Source: Lachnospiraceae bacterium
GTDB taxonomy: Bacteria; Bacillota; Clostridia; Lachnospirales; Lachnospiraceae
Assembly: GCA_022799355.1 (NCBI GenBank)
Contig: JAAWOG010000028.1
Span: forward strand, 1-42,147
DNA length: 42,147 nucleotides
Direction: 5' to 3'
Shown: positions 1-7,677 of the stretch, piece after piece
Layout of the letters: each line of letters starts with the position of its first letter
Numbering within the stretch: the stretch's first letter is position 1
Translations under genes and position numbers: made by a program
Notes under the pieces: model-generated
The model's database searches: none
What the model was told of the DNA's origin: nothing
What the model saw: the letters and a program-made list of their open reading frames with translations, nothing else

Positions 1-265
1 TTTAGATCTTACTCTAAGCTAAACTTGGCTTTTCCTTTTTTACTGCTTCTCTTAGGTTTGTTTCGTTCGTTCTTTTTCTTTCTCTGAAATCATTCCGCCG
101 TCTTCACCGCCTGCTTTACGACGAGGTGTTTTCACCCCTCCGCTCTGCTTTTGGCTTTGACAGCTTCGGAATATTTTCAGGGCTGCATTACTGTTTATTT
201 GTCAAGGTTCTCTTCTTTTTTGTGCTTCACCCGAGGCTCTCTTTCTCCCTCTCTGCGGCGACAGC
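1..265 (-). other. Probable rRNA operon leader (rRNA outside the window)
   Basis: No convincing gene is seen here: the short plus-strand reading frames are compositionally odd and lack ribosome sites. Read leftward, the stretch follows two consensus promoters and contains motifs I associate with clostridial rRNA leaders, such as GAACCTTGACAAATAAACAG near 190-210. The 16S start is not in the window, so this is inference from promoter strength and leader style. Confidence 0.5.
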
Positions 266-271
266 TTTGTT

Positions 272-300
272 ATCTTATCACGTACTGTTCACTCTGTCAA
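272..300 (-). promoter_or_regulatory. Strong sigma-A promoter, downstream member of a tandem pair
   Basis: On the minus strand TTGACA (295-300) and TAAGAT (272-277) are separated by exactly 17 bases. The predicted start is near 265, reading off the left end of the window. The tandem arrangement with the promoter at 372-400 is typical of rRNA operons. Confidence 0.75.
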
Positions 301-371
301 GCACTTTTTTCTACTTTTTTACAATTTTTTCTCTACAAGATAAGTAGCCATCGCTCAAGCGGTGGAATTCT

Positions 372-400
372 AATATAGCACATTGAACTATCCGTGTCAA
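372..400 (-). promoter_or_regulatory. Strong sigma-A promoter with extended -10, upstream member of a tandem pair
   Basis: On the minus strand TTGACA (395-400), a 17-base spacer and TATATT (372-377) preceded by TGC, an extended -10. It shares the ATGGTTGACA context with the tRNA-Ser promoter at 648-676, suggesting both drive stable RNA. Confidence 0.75.
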
Positions 401-452
401 CCATAAATTTTCAAAAAATGTAAATTTATGAACGTACCATTTAGAATATAAT

Positions 453-479
453 AGGAAGTGTTGCTTACCAACACTTCCT
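453..479 (-). terminator. Terminator after tRNA-Ser
   Basis: A perfect 11-bp inverted repeat (AGGAAGTGTTG, 453-463, and its complement, 469-479) with a 5-base loop lies 21 bases beyond the tRNA 3' end. On the minus strand an AT-rich tract follows, but no long U-run. Confidence 0.65.
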
Positions 480-500
480 CACCTCATCTGGTAAAGAAAA

Positions 501-588
501 CGGAGAAAGAGGGATTTGAACCCTCGCGCCGGTCACCCGACCTACACCCTTAGCAGGGGCGCCTCTTCGACCTCTTGAGTATTTCTCC
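501..588 (-). tRNA. tRNA-Ser(GCT)
   Basis: The minus strand folds into an 88-nt class II tRNA. The acceptor strand GGAGAAA pairs with TTTCTCC before discriminator G. The anticodon loop reads CTGCTAA, giving anticodon GCT (serine AGC/AGU codons). A long variable arm and the GGTTCAAATCC T-loop are present. No CCA is encoded. Promoter at 648-676 and hairpin at 453-479 make it a single-gene unit. Confidence 0.95.
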
Positions 589-647
589 TTAGTTCGAACC
601 ACGTCTCTACCAATATATAATGTGTTCTATTGCAGAACGCAAGAATA

Positions 648-676
648 ATTATAACCAAGGCATTCGCGTTTGTCAA
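648..676 (-). promoter_or_regulatory. Consensus promoter for tRNA-Ser
   Basis: TTGACA (671-676), a 17-base spacer and TATAAT (648-653) on the minus strand: both hexamers are perfect. Transcription would begin near 641, about 53 bases before the mature tRNA. Confidence 0.85.
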
Positions 677-737
677 CCATATTTTAAATGAATCTGAAAA
701 TTCTGGTAACAGTTCAGCATATAAAAATGTGTAATGG

Positions 738-784
738 GAAAATAGAATCCGCCCTTTCCCATTCCGCCTCAGATTCCTATTTTC
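738..784 (-). terminator. Hairpin after the fumarase beta gene
   Basis: Arms at 738-749 and 772-784 (GAAAATAG-AATC with one bulged base) lie 3 bases past the stop codon of the beta-subunit gene. It is a plausible transcript end, though the following tract is short in U. Confidence 0.45.
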
Positions 785-787
785 TAT

Positions 788-1327
788 TTATCTTATACTA
801 ATACCTTCATATAAATCATTTCCTTCCGCATCCATTACAACAATGACAGGAAAATCCTCCACCTCCAGCCTTCTGATTGCCTCCGTCCCCAGATCTTCAT
901 AAGCGACTACTTCCGATTTTTTAATTGCTCTCGACAAGAGAGCTCCGGCGCCGCCGATTGCCGCAAAATAAACACAACCATTTCTGATAACGGCATCTTT
1001 TACTTCTCCGCTTCTTTTTCCCTTTCCAATCATTCCTTTCAGCCCTAAATCCAACAGCGCGGGAGTATATCTGTCCATCCTCCCCGAAGTAGTCGGTCCG
1101 GCAGAACCGATCACTCTGCCTTCTCTCGCCGGTGACGGTCCCAGATAATATATGATATTATCCTTCAATTCAATGGGAAGTGCTCCGTCTTCCATAAGTG
1201 TTTCCGCCATTCTCTTATGCGCCGCATCCCTTGCGGTATAAATGACTCCGGTAATATATACAAAATCTCCGACTTTCAAATCGCTTATTGTTTTCGCATC
1301 CAATGGGGCCTGAATGTATTTTTCCAT
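788..1327 (-). CDS. fumB: Fumarate hydratase (class I), beta subunit
   Basis: The 179-residue protein is the C-terminal half of the two-subunit oxygen-sensitive [4Fe-4S] fumarase, which interconverts fumarate and malate in the cytoplasm; the alpha half is encoded just upstream. Recognisable family segments are GSAGPTTSGRMD and KGMIGKGKRS. L-tartrate dehydratase beta subunits look alike and cannot be excluded. The frame is open further upstream to 1354, but the ATG at 1327 has an AAGGAG site 10 bases before it and gives the usual N-terminus (MEKYIQAPLD). It ends the five-gene leftward run that starts with the rhomboid gene. The symbol fumB is used here for the beta subunit. Confidence 0.88.
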   Translation of the reverse strand: MEKYIQAPLDAKTISDLKVGDFVYITGVIYTARDAAHKRMAETLMEDGALPIELKDNIIYYLGPSPAREGRVIGSAGPTTSGRMDRYTPALLDLGLKGMIGKGKRSGEVKDAVIRNGCVYFAAIGGAGALLSRAIKKSEVVAYEDLGTEAIRRLEVEDFPVIVVMDAEGNDLYEGISIR

Positions 1328-1406
1328 ATTCCCGCATCTCCTTATCGGTTCCATTTCCGTATGCTTCCTACCATATTATAAAATAATGCCGGCAAAACCC
1401 ACCGCC

Positions 1407-2249
1407 TTACAACACTCTCACAACATGCCGGTTGACATGGCAGCAAATATTCACCGCCACCGGCAGTCCCGCAATATGTGTCGGATAAGTATTGATATGT
1501 ACCGCCAGCGCAGTGGCGGTTCCGCCCAAGCCTCCCGGTCCGATACCGCTTTGATTGATCTTTTCAAGCAGCTCCTGTTCCAATTCTTTTATATAAGGAA
1601 TCTCTGAGAACTCCTGCACCGGTCTTATGAGTGCCTGCTTTGCAAGAATCGTACATTTTTCAAAAGTGCCTCCTACTCCCACCCCTACTACCATGGGCGG
1701 GCAGGCATTAGGACCTGCCTCCCGCACTGCCGCCAGTACCGCCTGCTTTACCCCTTCTATCCCATCCGCCGGTTTCAGCATAAATACTCTGCTCATATTT
1801 TCGCTGCCAAAGCCTTTTGGCGCAACCGTAATCTTCACCTGTTCTCCCGGCACAATACGACAGTGGATCACCGCCGGCGTATTATCTTTTGTATTCTCTC
1901 TGATCAGGGGATCTCCCACCACGGATTTCCTCAGATATCCCTCCTGATATCCCTGCCGTACCCCTTCATTAATGGCATCTTCCAGGTAACTGCCTGCAAA
2001 ATGTACCTCCTGCCCTATTTCCATAAAAATAACCGCCATTCCCGTATCCTGGCAAACAGGTATCATATCCTCACCGGCTATTTTCATATTTTCACAGAGT
2101 TTCTCAAGAATGTGCTTTCCAACTTCGGACTCCTCCGATGCAGCCGCCTCCCTTACCGCCTGTTCCATATCCGGCGATAAAAAATGATTTGCCTCAATGC
2201 ACATTTCTTTAATATGTTTTATAATCTCTTCCGTCCGTATTATCCTCAT
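1407..2249 (-). CDS. fumA: Fumarate hydratase (class I), alpha subunit
   Basis: A 280-residue alpha subunit of the iron-sulphur fumarase/tartrate dehydratase family. Cluster-ligand and active-site regions are visible: VCQDTGMAVIF near residue 65, ACPPMVVGVGVGGTFEKC in the middle and GPGGLGGTATALAVHI near the C-terminus. Length and order match split clostridial fumarases. The beta gene begins 79 bases downstream, so the two are probably co-transcribed and form the heteromeric enzyme. Fumarase versus tartrate dehydratase cannot be settled from sequence; the lack of tartrate transport genes nearby favours fumarase. Confidence 0.9.
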   Translation of the reverse strand: MRIIRTEEIIKHIKEMCIEANHFLSPDMEQAVREAAASEESEVGKHILEKLCENMKIAGEDMIPVCQDTGMAVIFMEIGQEVHFAGSYLEDAINEGVRQGYQEGYLRKSVVGDPLIRENTKDNTPAVIHCRIVPGEQVKITVAPKGFGSENMSRVFMLKPADGIEGVKQAVLAAVREAGPNACPPMVVGVGVGGTFEKCTILAKQALIRPVQEFSEIPYIKELEQELLEKINQSGIGPGGLGGTATALAVHINTYPTHIAGLPVAVNICCHVNRHVVRVL

Positions 2250-2299
2250 ATTTGATCCTGTCCAAACTGCCCCCTGAGCAGATAAAATTTTGAAATTAT

Positions 2300-2713
2300 T
2301 TATTCTTCCACTATCAGCTTCCGTATTTCTTCCAACTCCGCATCCCCAGGTTTTCCCGGCTTCCAGCCAATAACCTGTCCATCCCCCTCATAGCGCGGAA
2401 TCAAATGTATATGAAAATGAAATACTGTCTGCCCGGCTACTTCTTCATTATTCTGCACCAGATTAAATCCGTCACATGCAAGCCTCTCCCGCATCCGCAG
2501 TGCCATTTTTTTTGTCAAAATCATTGCTTTCTGCGCCTCTTCCTCCGGTAAGTCAAAAAGATCCCTGTAATGATTTTTAGGCAAAATCAATGCATGCCCC
2601 TTTGTTGCGGGCCCCAGATCAAGAATCACTTTGAACTCCTCATCCTCATACAACGTCTTTGACGGGATCTCCCCCGCTGCGATCTTACAAAAAATACATG
2701 ATTCATCCATCAT
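2300..2713 (-). CDS. HIT family nucleotide hydrolase
   Basis: A 137-residue histidine-triad protein. The signature HFHIHLIPR near residue 100 supplies the catalytic histidines, and the N-terminus (CIFCKIAAGEIPS) is typical of the HINT/Hit branch, which hydrolyses nucleoside phosphoramidates or dinucleoside polyphosphates. I chose the ATG at 2713 because GGAGG lies 8 bases upstream; a longer reading to 2788 would overlap the neighbour and adds an unrelated N-terminus. It lies between the flavodoxin-SCP2 gene and fumarase, with no obvious functional link. Confidence 0.9.
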   Translation of the reverse strand: MMDESCIFCKIAAGEIPSKTLYEDEEFKVILDLGPATKGHALILPKNHYRDLFDLPEEEAQKAMILTKKMALRMRERLACDGFNLVQNNEEVAGQTVFHFHIHLIPRYEGDGQVIGWKPGKPGDAELEEIRKLIVEE

Positions 2714-2762
2714 TTCCCTGTCCTCCGTTTTATTTTGTGAATACCTTTTATTATTGTGCCAT

Positions 2763-3767
2763 CTACAGCCTGTCCTTATTGAACACAAAAAGCTGGTCCA
2801 ACTGTCTGAGCAGTTTAAAGTCTCCCTTCATCTTCATCACACCGCTCATAAATCCTCTCTGGAACGTCATTCTTCCATGTATAATATCATTCATGGTTTC
2901 CTCTGTCATCTGAATTTCCACATCCACCCTCTCCCTGTAATCATAGCCGCACGCCATATCTTTTTGATCTATTTCAATATACATTGGAAGTTTTTTGGCA
3001 TCAAAAACAATTTTATACATTCCTCTGAACCCCACGGTCGGTTCAAAATGTTCTCTCAATGCCTTAAGAAACATTGTCTGGTCATCCTGCTCATTTTCTC
3101 CTAATTTATCCCGGAAAATACTGGTCAGTTCTCTGATATCTTCTTTTGTTTTCTGCACATAGCTGTCATCCGAGGCATACTGAGAAAGCTGTTCCGCCTC
3201 CTTCGGCGTAAGATCCATATTCTTCGTAATGGATACAAAGCGATTTACCGCCTGATTGCTGGCGGGCAGCGCAAGAATCTTTTTATTGATCGTGCGATAC
3301 ATATCCTCCGCCTTCTTTTCTATCAGATCATTATAAGCTTCATTATTTTCCAATACGGCAATGTCCTCGATATAGCCGCAAATACCGCTGCATGGACGCC
3401 CCCCGAGAATTTCCCACGCCGAAGCCATATTCAATTCCCCGTCTCTTTCTCCATAAGTCGTAGACATCACCACCGGACACATATAAATTTCAGCAATTTT
3501 CTCTTTGTCCCCATAAAGCCAACAGGCATCCAAAAACTGCATCATATAGCCTCCAATGCCATACCATTCCACTGTGGTCGCAAGGATAATGCCATCCGCA
3601 TCCTTCAAAGTCTGAGGCAGCATGGTAATACTGTTTTTCATATCATACAGCATAAATCTTTCGATTGTGACATGAAGTTCCCTGAATACCTCCTCCATCT
3701 TCTCAATCGCATAAAGAGTAGGATCATCAATCAATCCCCGCCCGCCATAATAAATATTAATTTTCAT
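2763..3767 (-). CDS. Flavodoxin-like NAD(P)H oxidoreductase fused to an SCP2-type domain
   Basis: A 334-residue two-domain protein. Residues 1 to about 180 resemble NADPH-dependent FMN reductase/flavodoxin-fold proteins: an opening beta-strand, a TTVEWYGIGGYMMQFLD segment typical of the flavin-binding loop, and a TTYGERDGE loop. Residues about 230-330 resemble an SCP2 sterol-carrier domain, a lipid-binding fold (IVFDAKKLPMYIEI, MTFQRGFMSGVMKMKGD). The start overlaps the rhomboid stop by 4 bases (ATGA), implying translational coupling; AAGGAG lies 6 bases upstream. The substrate is unknown. The pairing suggests redox chemistry on a hydrophobic ligand, which is inference. Confidence 0.75.
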   Translation of the reverse strand: MKINIYYGGRGLIDDPTLYAIEKMEEVFRELHVTIERFMLYDMKNSITMLPQTLKDADGIILATTVEWYGIGGYMMQFLDACWLYGDKEKIAEIYMCPVVMSTTYGERDGELNMASAWEILGGRPCSGICGYIEDIAVLENNEAYNDLIEKKAEDMYRTINKKILALPASNQAVNRFVSITKNMDLTPKEAEQLSQYASDDSYVQKTKEDIRELTSIFRDKLGENEQDDQTMFLKALREHFEPTVGFRGMYKIVFDAKKLPMYIEIDQKDMACGYDYRERVDVEIQMTEETMNDIIHGRMTFQRGFMSGVMKMKGDFKLLRQLDQLFVFNKDRL

Positions 3768-4372
3768 ATGTGTCTCCTTCCCCCCTTTAAGTTCTGTATA
3801 AAGATATAAATAATCATTAACCCACCACCGGCAAACAATCCGCCGATGTGAGCCGCATTATTTACATTTGATGTGCGCAGTCCCATATATGCCATATAAA
3901 ATATCATAAACCCCATTCTTCCTATTGTAATATTGCCATATCTTCCTTTATTACACAAGACAATAATAAACAACGCACCGACAATGCCAAATACCGCACC
4001 GCTGGCACCGATAGAGTTCGCATATTTTCCGGAATAACATTCATATGCCGCGTACAAAAGGGAACCGGCTGTTCCGCTGAAAAAATAGAGTATTGCATAC
4101 TTCCGTTGCCCAATATACGTTTCAACCAGCTCACCCGCCAGATACAGCATTAACATGTTTCCTACCAGATGATCCGCATCAGCATGCAAAAACATGGAGG
4201 TAATAAGGCGCCACCATTCTCCCCCGTTTAGTAAATACCGAACACTGAACGCACCTTCCTCATATAACAGATCACCGGTGAAGAGGCTGATGACAAACAA
4301 CATTATATTAATCACAATAAATCCGATCGTAGCAATCTTTTCTTTCCATATGGTTACATTCGTCCTGTTCAT
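3764..4372 (-). CDS. Rhomboid family intramembrane serine protease
   Basis: A 202-residue multi-span membrane protein with the rhomboid catalytic dyad: Ser124 in GASGAVFG and His175 in NAAHIGGLFAGG. The HLVGNM motif in the second transmembrane region is the conserved HxxxN. Rhomboids cleave transmembrane segments of substrate proteins within the membrane. I chose the ATG at 4372 because GGAG is 6 bases upstream; the ATG at 4399 has no ribosome site. The last bases overlap the start of the flavodoxin-SCP2 gene. The substrate cannot be inferred, although the pilus operon lies immediately upstream. Confidence 0.88.
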   Translation of the reverse strand: MNRTNVTIWKEKIATIGFIVINIMLFVISLFTGDLLYEEGAFSVRYLLNGGEWWRLITSMFLHADADHLVGNMLMLYLAGELVETYIGQRKYAILYFFSGTAGSLLYAAYECYSGKYANSIGASGAVFGIVGALFIIVLCNKGRYGNITIGRMGFMIFYMAYMGLRTSNVNNAAHIGGLFAGGGLMIIYIFIQNLKGGRRHI

Positions 4373-4480
4373 ACGCCACTCCATTTCCATACGTTTCATT
4401 CTACTATAGAAGTGCCACTGTTTACAAGCGGCATCTTAATTTATCGCAGCGCAAAACAGGCTTTTGCTTCCCTGCACTTT

Positions 4481-5725
4481 TTATCTGAAAATAAATTGTA
4501 CCCTTCCGAAGCCCACCTCATCCTCCTTTTCTAATATTACTTTCTCGTTAGGACGCAATCGAATCCCATTATGGTAAGTACCATTGGTCGAATTTAAATC
4601 CTGCATCCGGAATGTTTCTTCTTCCATATAAAATCTGGCATGCATTCTGCTTACGGAGGAATCCGAAATAATATGATCGGAAAGCGTACCATCTTTTCCG
4701 ACCGTGCACGGCAGGCTATCTAAAACTATTTTTTCCCGGCGGAACTTTCCTATTCCATACAGCCTCTTTTCCTGCGCCTCGCCAATGTCAAAATACACGG
4801 TTTTTTCTTCTGTCTCCTGCTCCTTTGTCAGTTCGGCATGATACGGAATTTCAACTTTCTCCGTAGTTGTCATATCGGTATCCTCCTGATCCGTTTCCCC
4901 ATATTTCCTGCGTTTTCGCCTTATGTAAAACAACAGCAGCGTTAAAACAGCCGTTACCGCCCCACCGGGCAGAATCACCTCCCCCATACTCCTTCCGAAA
5001 AAAGCGGTGCCGCCCGCCGCAAGACACCACAAAACAATCAGCAATATCTGCAGCCCTTTTTTTGAAGTCTCTTTTTCCGTTTCTATGTCGTATTCTGATT
5101 CTTCCACCTCCTCCCACTGATCATCTATGATAATATCCTCCTGCATATCCTGCTCCGGCTCCGGTTCCTCCTGAAATTTTTTATCCTCCCTTTCAAGAAA
5201 GAAATTCGGCTGCATCCTCCCCGCACAAATTTCCTCATAAAAACGATAAACCGTCTCCGTCAGTCTCTTATCCTCATAGTCAATATGCATCACTAAAAAT
5301 TCCGCGAGCTGCTCTCTCTCCGCCTGTATCTCCGGCAGATACTGCTCCTCCTGTTTTGGTACGTAGACAAACTTCCATCTTTGTGCATTCAGATCCCAAA
5401 ATAATCCCATTGGCTCTAAGCAAATCCCATCTCCCGGCAAAAACAGTTCTCCGCACTGCTCTATCGCTTCATGAAGATTCCACATAAAAATCTGAAATGC
5501 TTTCTGATCCATCGGTTTTTCCCCATGAATTATCTCCATATTCTGCATCCCCGAAATATTATAGTAAAGAAATGTCTGCCCATCGAGCCTTCTTAACTCA
5601 ACCGTCAAAAACTTGTCCGTCACGTTTTCTATCAGCATCCGCAGTGCAAAATCACTTTCCGTTTTCATGTACGGAACTACCAGATAGTTATAGCGCAGAT
5701 CATTTACAAACTCAGCTCCCTGCAT
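4481..5725 (-). CDS. FHA-domain membrane protein of the Tad pilus operon (DUF6382-like N-terminus)
   Basis: A 414-residue protein. Residues 1 to about 180 match, from memory, the DUF6382 type of N-terminal domain. An acidic linker follows, then two hydrophobic segments around 225-270 and a C-terminal forkhead-associated domain (about 325-414) with SSVSRMHARF and LNSTNGTYHNG, the phosphothreonine-recognition motifs. The usual Gly-Arg of the first loop is Gly-Lys here (TVGKDG). FHA domains bind phosphothreonine peptides, so the protein may tie pilus function to Ser/Thr kinase signalling; no kinase gene is in the window. It is the last gene of the operon and overlaps the preceding stop by 14 bases. 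AAAAGCCTGTTTTGC-type hairpins just beyond the stop may end the transcript. Confidence 0.8.
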   Translation of the reverse strand: MQGAEFVNDLRYNYLVVPYMKTESDFALRMLIENVTDKFLTVELRRLDGQTFLYYNISGMQNMEIIHGEKPMDQKAFQIFMWNLHEAIEQCGELFLPGDGICLEPMGLFWDLNAQRWKFVYVPKQEEQYLPEIQAEREQLAEFLVMHIDYEDKRLTETVYRFYEEICAGRMQPNFFLEREDKKFQEEPEPEQDMQEDIIIDDQWEEVEESEYDIETEKETSKKGLQILLIVLWCLAAGGTAFFGRSMGEVILPGGAVTAVLTLLLFYIRRKRRKYGETDQEDTDMTTTEKVEIPYHAELTKEQETEEKTVYFDIGEAQEKRLYGIGKFRREKIVLDSLPCTVGKDGTLSDHIISDSSVSRMHARFYMEEETFRMQDLNSTNGTYHNGIRLRPNEKVILEKEDEVGFGRVQFIFR

Positions 5726-6158
5726 ATTTCCCCATCCTCCTGCATATTCTGATAAATCCTACCGGATCATATTTTTTCGCCTCATATTCTGCCGCATATC
5801 CGAAGGTCTTCCAATGGTCCCCTTTTGCCAGATTGTTTAATATGGTATTTACCTTTCCGCCTATTCTGACTTTCGCTTTATCTTTTGTTAAATAAAACTC
5901 TTTTTGAACCGAATGACTGAATAATAATTTTTTCTTGCCTGCAAGCTCACCTTTTTCCATCACTTTTCGTATTACTTTTGCCTCATCTTTCTCTCTCATA
6001 TCGGATGCACGCACTACGATCATCTTGCCATCCTGCTCCGCGATACACCTGTCATATTGAAAAAATCCTGCAAAAATAATAAAAAACAGAGAAAATAATA
6101 CCATTGGCATTAAAAGTGCGGCTTCCACTGTCATATATCCATGTAATGTATGTTTCAT
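5712..6158 (-). CDS. TadE-like pseudopilin
   Basis: A 148-residue protein with a short basic N-terminus, the GYMTVEAALLMPMVLF motif (glutamate five residues after the likely prepilin cleavage glycine) and one hydrophobic helix, as in TadE/TadG pseudopilins. The rest is a short extracellular domain. I chose the ATG at 6158 because GGAGG sits 5 bases upstream and the longer reading to 6221 would overlap the peptidase gene. It lies between a prepilin peptidase and the FHA gene and is probably processed by one of the two peptidases of the operon. Confidence 0.78.
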   Translation of the reverse strand: MKHTLHGYMTVEAALLMPMVLFSLFFIIFAGFFQYDRCIAEQDGKMIVVRASDMREKDEAKVIRKVMEKGELAGKKKLLFSHSVQKEFYLTKDKAKVRIGGKVNTILNNLAKGDHWKTFGYAAEYEAKKYDPVGFIRICRRMGKYAGS

Positions 6159-6190
6159 ATTTGCCTCCATTTCTTTCAAATGTGTCCCTT

Positions 6191-6628
6191 TTACCAGGCA
6201 CCTGTTATCACTATCTGCCACAACATTCCCGCTGTCAAAAAGGGGAGAAACGGCATCGTTGTTTTACGGTCCGCTTTTTTCCTTATCATTCGTATGATAC
6301 CAATGATACTGAACAAAATCATTCCACCTGTTACGGCTCCCAGCAGCTTTTCCCCTGAAACAACACTTCCCAGAATAATCAGACAGACTGCGTCCCCATA
6401 ACCGATCTGCTCTTTTGTCATAAACGCAAGCAACGAGGCAACTATACCGGGTAATATATTACATATTCTTTCTTTTGCTGTCATATCCTCAAACATAAAG
6501 GACAGCATAAAAAACAATATACCTGATGCAATAAGCATTTTCAGCGACAGCTTTTCCTCTCTGATATCCTGTATACAGCAAAGACCTAAAAAAACAATGA
6601 TTGTCAGTACCTTTGCAGCTTCCCACAT
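6191..6628 (-). CDS. Prepilin peptidase, A24 family (second copy in the operon)
   Basis: A 145-residue integral membrane aspartic protease of the TadV/CpaA type, cleaving class III signal peptides. The two catalytic aspartates are visible: CIQDIREEKL near the first helix and GYGD in the middle. The ATG at 6628 has GGAGG 9 bases upstream; the in-frame ATG at 6646 has none. A second A24 enzyme with different flanking residues is encoded at the head of the operon (13766-14203), so the two probably divide substrates among the Flp pilin and TadE-type pseudopilins (inference). Confidence 0.85.
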   Translation of the reverse strand: MWEAAKVLTIIVFLGLCCIQDIREEKLSLKMLIASGILFFMLSFMFEDMTAKERICNILPGIVASLLAFMTKEQIGYGDAVCLIILGSVVSGEKLLGAVTGGMILFSIIGIIRMIRKKADRKTTMPFLPFLTAGMLWQIVITGAW

Positions 6629-6674
6629 ATATATCTTCCTCCACATTGTCTACATCTTTTTCCTGAACTTTCTT

Positions 6675-7505
6675 TTATCCTCCGCATTTACTGCACGCTC
6701 CTCTTCCCCCTGTTTCACTCAGTTTCACTTCATAAATGGTACGTTTTAACGCGGAGCACGTTATACTCAAATGGTAATTTGTCCCATAATCTGTTACGAA
6801 ACAGTTTCCCTCCGCCAACATATCGGCACAACGCGGGCAGGCATAGTAAACAGCCCCGCCTTTGTTCCTGATGTCATCCACTTTATCCAACGCAATACTG
6901 TGTATACTTGGATTCAAATAGCTGCAGCTGCGATTTTTATGATAAACTGTTCCTGTCTCGGTAATATACACATACGTCTCCTCACTCTCCTCCGTTCCTG
7001 CGTCCCCGCCAAGCACATAACCGGTCCACGCATGTCCATAGTAATGATTTTCCACTGCTTTTCCAACAGGCGTCAGGGATGGAAAAAGAGGATGGATCTG
7101 ATAACTGCAATCTATATGGATCGTACCATCTTCCTGCGTCCTGCCGCTTACCAAAAAACCTCCTCTCCCGCCTGTTACCATTCTCTCCCACCCCGGGTAG
7201 CTGTTTAAATTTTCTATGATGTCTCCGTGCCCCGACAGGGAAATTAACAGCATTTCTATCTGTGAAAAATCAATTTCTTCACTATCCGGGAGAATATTGC
7301 CTGCTGCCTCTTTTGCATATAAAAATTTTGCGCTCTCTCTTCCCTTCTCCCATAAAGTTTCCGCAACACTGCTATGAATCCTGTATACTTCTATCATCGA
7401 AAGCAGGTTCATAAAAAGCAGGATGAATATTGGCAGTATTAATGATGCTTCTACGGTCATTGCTCCGCTTATGCTTTTTCCAACTGAGTTTTTTGCTTTT
7501 TTCAT
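6675..7505 (-). CDS. TadE-like pseudopilin with duplicated cysteine-pair tail
   Basis: A 276-residue protein. The N-terminus carries the class III prepilin-like motif (SGAMTVEASLILPIF, Glu at +5) and one membrane helix. The exported C-terminal third contains two related units: TGTVYHKNRSCSYL followed by ACPRC, and YGTNYHLSITCSAL followed by ACSKC. Each is YH-x4-C-x2-L, a spacer, then C-x2-C, a pattern seen in small putative zinc-binding repeats. Start at 7505 has AAGGG 9 bases upstream. A large inverted repeat separates it from the preceding gene. The tail may bind metal or form disulphides on the cell surface; that is inference. Confidence 0.75.
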   Translation of the reverse strand: MKKAKNSVGKSISGAMTVEASLILPIFILLFMNLLSMIEVYRIHSSVAETLWEKGRESAKFLYAKEAAGNILPDSEEIDFSQIEMLLISLSGHGDIIENLNSYPGWERMVTGGRGGFLVSGRTQEDGTIHIDCSYQIHPLFPSLTPVGKAVENHYYGHAWTGYVLGGDAGTEESEETYVYITETGTVYHKNRSCSYLNPSIHSIALDKVDDIRNKGGAVYYACPRCADMLAEGNCFVTDYGTNYHLSITCSALKRTIYEVKLSETGGRGACSKCGG

Positions 7506-7545
7506 CCTCTTCTTCCCTTTTGTCTTTTTGCATACTTTTTTTGAT

Positions 7546-7671
7546 AAAAGGGCGGATAACAACAGCTTTTTGTCTTGGGGAATTTTGATGAAACATGAGC
7601 CTTTGCCCGGAGAGAATTTTGTTTACGAATTATTATATTATTTACAAAAAGCTGCTGTTATCCGCCCTTTT
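7546..7671. repeat. 28-bp inverted repeat with 70-nt loop inside the Tad operon
   Basis: Arms 7546-7573 and 7644-7671 are complementary over 28 bases with one mismatch (a G-U pair on one strand), core GGCGGATAAC. The element fills the gap between the DUF5702-like gene (ends 7678) and the TadE-like gene (starts 7505). The transcript would carry a very stable stem with a 70-nt AT-rich loop; no U-run follows, so it is more likely an RNA stability or processing element, or a small transposable remnant, than a simple terminator. Confidence 0.8.
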
Positions 7672-7677
7672 ACTTTT

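Noticed and set aside
126-378. Overlapping plus-strand frames in the left edge
   Set aside because: Phe/Leu/Ser-rich translation of a pyrimidine-rich leader; lies over leftward promoters.
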